Shown: positions 13,525-14,849 of the stretch, piece by piece
Layout of the letters: each line of letters starts with the position of its first letter
Position numbering within the stretch: the first letter of the stretch is position 1
Assembly: GCA_964535125.1 (NCBI GenBank)
Contig: CAZHSN010000093.1
Coordinates: 1-14,849 of the forward strand
Length of the DNA stretch: 14,849 nucleotides
Direction of reading: 5' to 3'
Origin: CAZHSN01 sp964535125
GTDB taxonomy: Bacteria; Armatimonadota; HRBIN16
Notes under the pieces: generated by a model
Database searches by the model: none
Told to the model about the DNA's origin: nothing
What the model saw: the letters and a program-made list of their open reading frames with translations, nothing else
Position numbers and translations under genes: made by a program

Positions 13525-14474
13525 TGCCTTTGTTTTCGGTGGTTACACCTGTGTACAACCGCGCCGCTTTGGTGGGACGCTGTATTGAGAGTGTGTTGCG
13601 GCAGCCGGTGGATGACTGGGAGCTGATCCTGGTGGATGACGGTTCCACGGATGACTCTGTGTCAGTCATGCGGAGCTATGCAGATCCGCGGATTCGTGTC
13701 ATCGTGTCAGACGCGAATCGAGGCATCGGCCCATCGCGGAACACCGGTATTGATGCATCAACTGGGGAATGGATCATTTGCCTGGACAGTGACGACGAGT
13801 TCACTCCCGACGCGCTGCAGACGGTCAGTGACTATGCGCAGCGCGTGGACCCGTCTGTCAGCCGGATGCGGTTTCTGGTACAGCGTGATGATGGCGTGGT
13901 TTGCCCGGTTCCGCCTCCTGACGAGGCGGTCTGGGACTATGCGGGTTATCTGTGCGCGCTGAACGCGCTGCGGGGCAGTTCCGAGTCACTGTGTGTGGAC
14001 CGGCGCGAGAGCCTTGATGCGGTGCGTTACCCACAGAGCCGCGCCCATGAGTTCCTGTTTCATCTGGATTACGCTCAGCGCTTCACGCAGCAGCTGTGTA
14101 AAGCCGTCATACGATATTATCACCAGGATTCCACCAACGCGACGCGGCATGCCAGCGACCCTGCACGGATCCGCAGGGAGGCCCATGACCACGCCGTTCA
14201 GGTGAACACCCTGCTGGCGCGACACGGAGACGCGTTGAAACGCCATGCGCCGCGCATCTATACCCGTCAGTTGCGCGAAGCTGCCCGGATGAACCTGTTG
14301 AGCGGTGTAGACCGCAAAGCCGGTTGGCGCTGTCTGTGGCGGTATGCCGTACGGCGACCCCTAGACGGTCGCACGCCCGAACTGGCGCTCTTCGGGTTGT
14401 TGGGACCTGCCGTCTGGTCAACCTGGATCAGCCAGTCGAAGCGCTACCGCAGACCCGTGCGATGGAGGAGATGA
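13524..14474 (+). CDS. Family 2 glycosyltransferase inside the heme cluster
   Basis: The 316-residue protein starts with a GT-A fold: FSVVTPVYNRAALVGRC (4-20), ELILVDDGSTDDS with nucleotide-binding Asp38-Asp39, NRGIGPSRNTGID (65-77) and the DxD-type metal site LDSDDEF (87-93). The usual ED catalytic-base motif is not clearly visible; the equivalent area may be RAHEFLFHL (173-181). The last third is basic, with a hydrophobic stretch LALFGLLGPAVWSTWI (287-302) followed by an Arg-rich tail, which suggests a membrane-associated end. The ATG shares one base with the radical SAM stop (TGATG); GGAG (13509-13512) is 11 nt upstream. hemL follows after 3 nt. Acceptor and donor sugars are unknown. Family members usually build surface polysaccharides or glycolipids; nothing here links it to heme chemistry other than position. 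Confidence 0.9.
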   Translation: MPLFSVVTPVYNRAALVGRCIESVLRQPVDDWELILVDDGSTDDSVSVMRSYADPRIRVIVSDANRGIGPSRNTGIDASTGEWIICLDSDDEFTPDALQTVSDYAQRVDPSVSRMRFLVQRDDGVVCPVPPPDEAVWDYAGYLCALNALRGSSESLCVDRRESLDAVRYPQSRAHEFLFHLDYAQRFTQQLCKAVIRYYHQDSTNATRHASDPARIRREAHDHAVQVNTLLARHGDALKRHAPRIYTRQLREAARMNLLSGVDRKAGWRCLWRYAVRRPLDGRTPELALFGLLGPAVWSTWISQSKRYRRPVRWRR

Positions 14475-14477
14475 CCG

Positions 14478-14849
14478 ATGCAATCAGAGCAACTGTACGC
14501 ACGCGCCTGTGCGCTGATGCCGGGAGGGGTGAACAGCCCCGTGCGCGCGTTTCGTGGTGTGGGCGGAACACCTGTCGCGATAGCCGAAGGCCGCGGCGCA
14601 CTGCTGCGGGATGTCGATGGTAACGAGTACATCGACTATGTTCTGTCTTGGGGGCCTGCGATACTGGGGCACGCGTTTCCACCTGTAGTGGAAGCTGTGC
14701 AGCGGGTGGCTGCGTGCGGCTTGAGTTTTGGGGCCTCGCACGCGGGTGAAGTGGCGTTGGCGGAAGCGGTTCGGCAGCGGATGCCTCATGTGGAGATGAT
14801 GCGGTTTGTTAACAGCGGAACGGAGGCCACCATGAGCGCCATACGGGTG
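14478..14849 (+). CDS. hemL: Glutamate-1-semialdehyde 2,1-aminomutase, N-terminal part (3' end outside window)
   Basis: HemL converts glutamate-1-semialdehyde, the HemA product, to 5-aminolevulinate using pyridoxamine phosphate. The first 124 residues are in the window and open to its last base. They include PGGVNSPVRAFRGVGGTP, LRDVDGNEYIDYVLSWGPAILGH (cited here as DVDGNEYIDYV and SWGPAILGH), GLSFGASHAGEV and FVNSGTEATMSAIRV, the last forming part of the cofactor phosphate site. The PLP-binding lysine lies beyond the window. ATG 14478 has GGAGGAG (14464-14470) 7 nt upstream, overlapping the end of the glycosyltransferase gene, whose stop is 3 nt away. It completes the set needed to go from glutamyl-tRNA to uroporphyrinogen III within this cluster. 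Confidence 0.96.
   Translation, partial: MQSEQLYARACALMPGGVNSPVRAFRGVGGTPVAIAEGRGALLRDVDGNEYIDYVLSWGPAILGHAFPPVVEAVQRVAACGLSFGASHAGEVALAEAVRQRMPHVEMMRFVNSGTEATMSAIRV

Noticed and set aside
14324..14623. Plus-strand open frame of 99 codons over the glycosyltransferase-hemL junction
   Set aside because: It is out of frame with both genes; hemL is clearly encoded in a different frame from 14478 and runs off the window.

Overview
The window is a gene-dense bacterial stretch with every supportable gene on the + strand and a G+C content of roughly 60% by eye. It holds 17 genes, two of them cut by the window edges. There is no tRNA, rRNA, insertion sequence, CRISPR array or long non-coding stretch; the largest gaps are about 100 nt (1723-1821 and 2353-2452). 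Shine-Dalgarno (SD) sequences are visible before most genes and GTG starts are frequent. Heme synthesis starts from glutamyl-tRNA (hemA/hemL). No gene fixes the phylum. The mixture of an SD-using, GC-rich genome, a short PheT, a secreted M28 peptidase with a PA-like insert and a KGMYG-type PurN would fit an under-sampled lineage, perhaps FCB- or PVC-related or Armatimonadota-like, but this is only an impression.

Layout. (1) 2-1722: the 3' end of jag (KH/R3H RNA-binding protein), then purN (purine synthesis) and ispE (MEP isoprenoid pathway), closely spaced. (2) 1748-6142: the translation operon infC-rpmI-rplT-pheS-pheT. It is preceded by a near-consensus promoter and a short structured leader. 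infC starts on ATC, the hallmark of IF3 autoregulation, and a strong intrinsic terminator lies between infC and rpmI. (3) 6150-8404: surE (survival nucleotidase) and a secreted M28 zinc peptidase. (4) 8472-14849: hemA-hemC-hemD-hemB, a radical SAM/SPASM gene, a family-2 glycosyltransferase and the start of hemL. From hemA to the glycosyltransferase every neighbouring pair overlaps, by 8, 4, 4, 4 and 1 nt; hemL follows after 3 nt.

How it works together. HemA and HemL make 5-aminolevulinate from Glu-tRNA, HemB makes porphobilinogen, HemC hydroxymethylbilane and HemD uroporphyrinogen III, so the window carries the whole early tetrapyrrole pathway. The two extra genes locked between hemB and hemL are the least explained part: an AhbD/NirJ-like radical SAM protein and a glycosyltransferase.

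The most unusual details in otherwise ordinary housekeeping genes are a HemC whose normally near-invariant substrate-binding arginine (LRGN motif) is glutamine, with other motif changes; a PheT lacking the whole EMAP-type tRNA-binding domain; a PheS with conservative changes in the phenylalanine pocket; and the regulatory architecture around infC. I do not see a clear new defence or mobile system.
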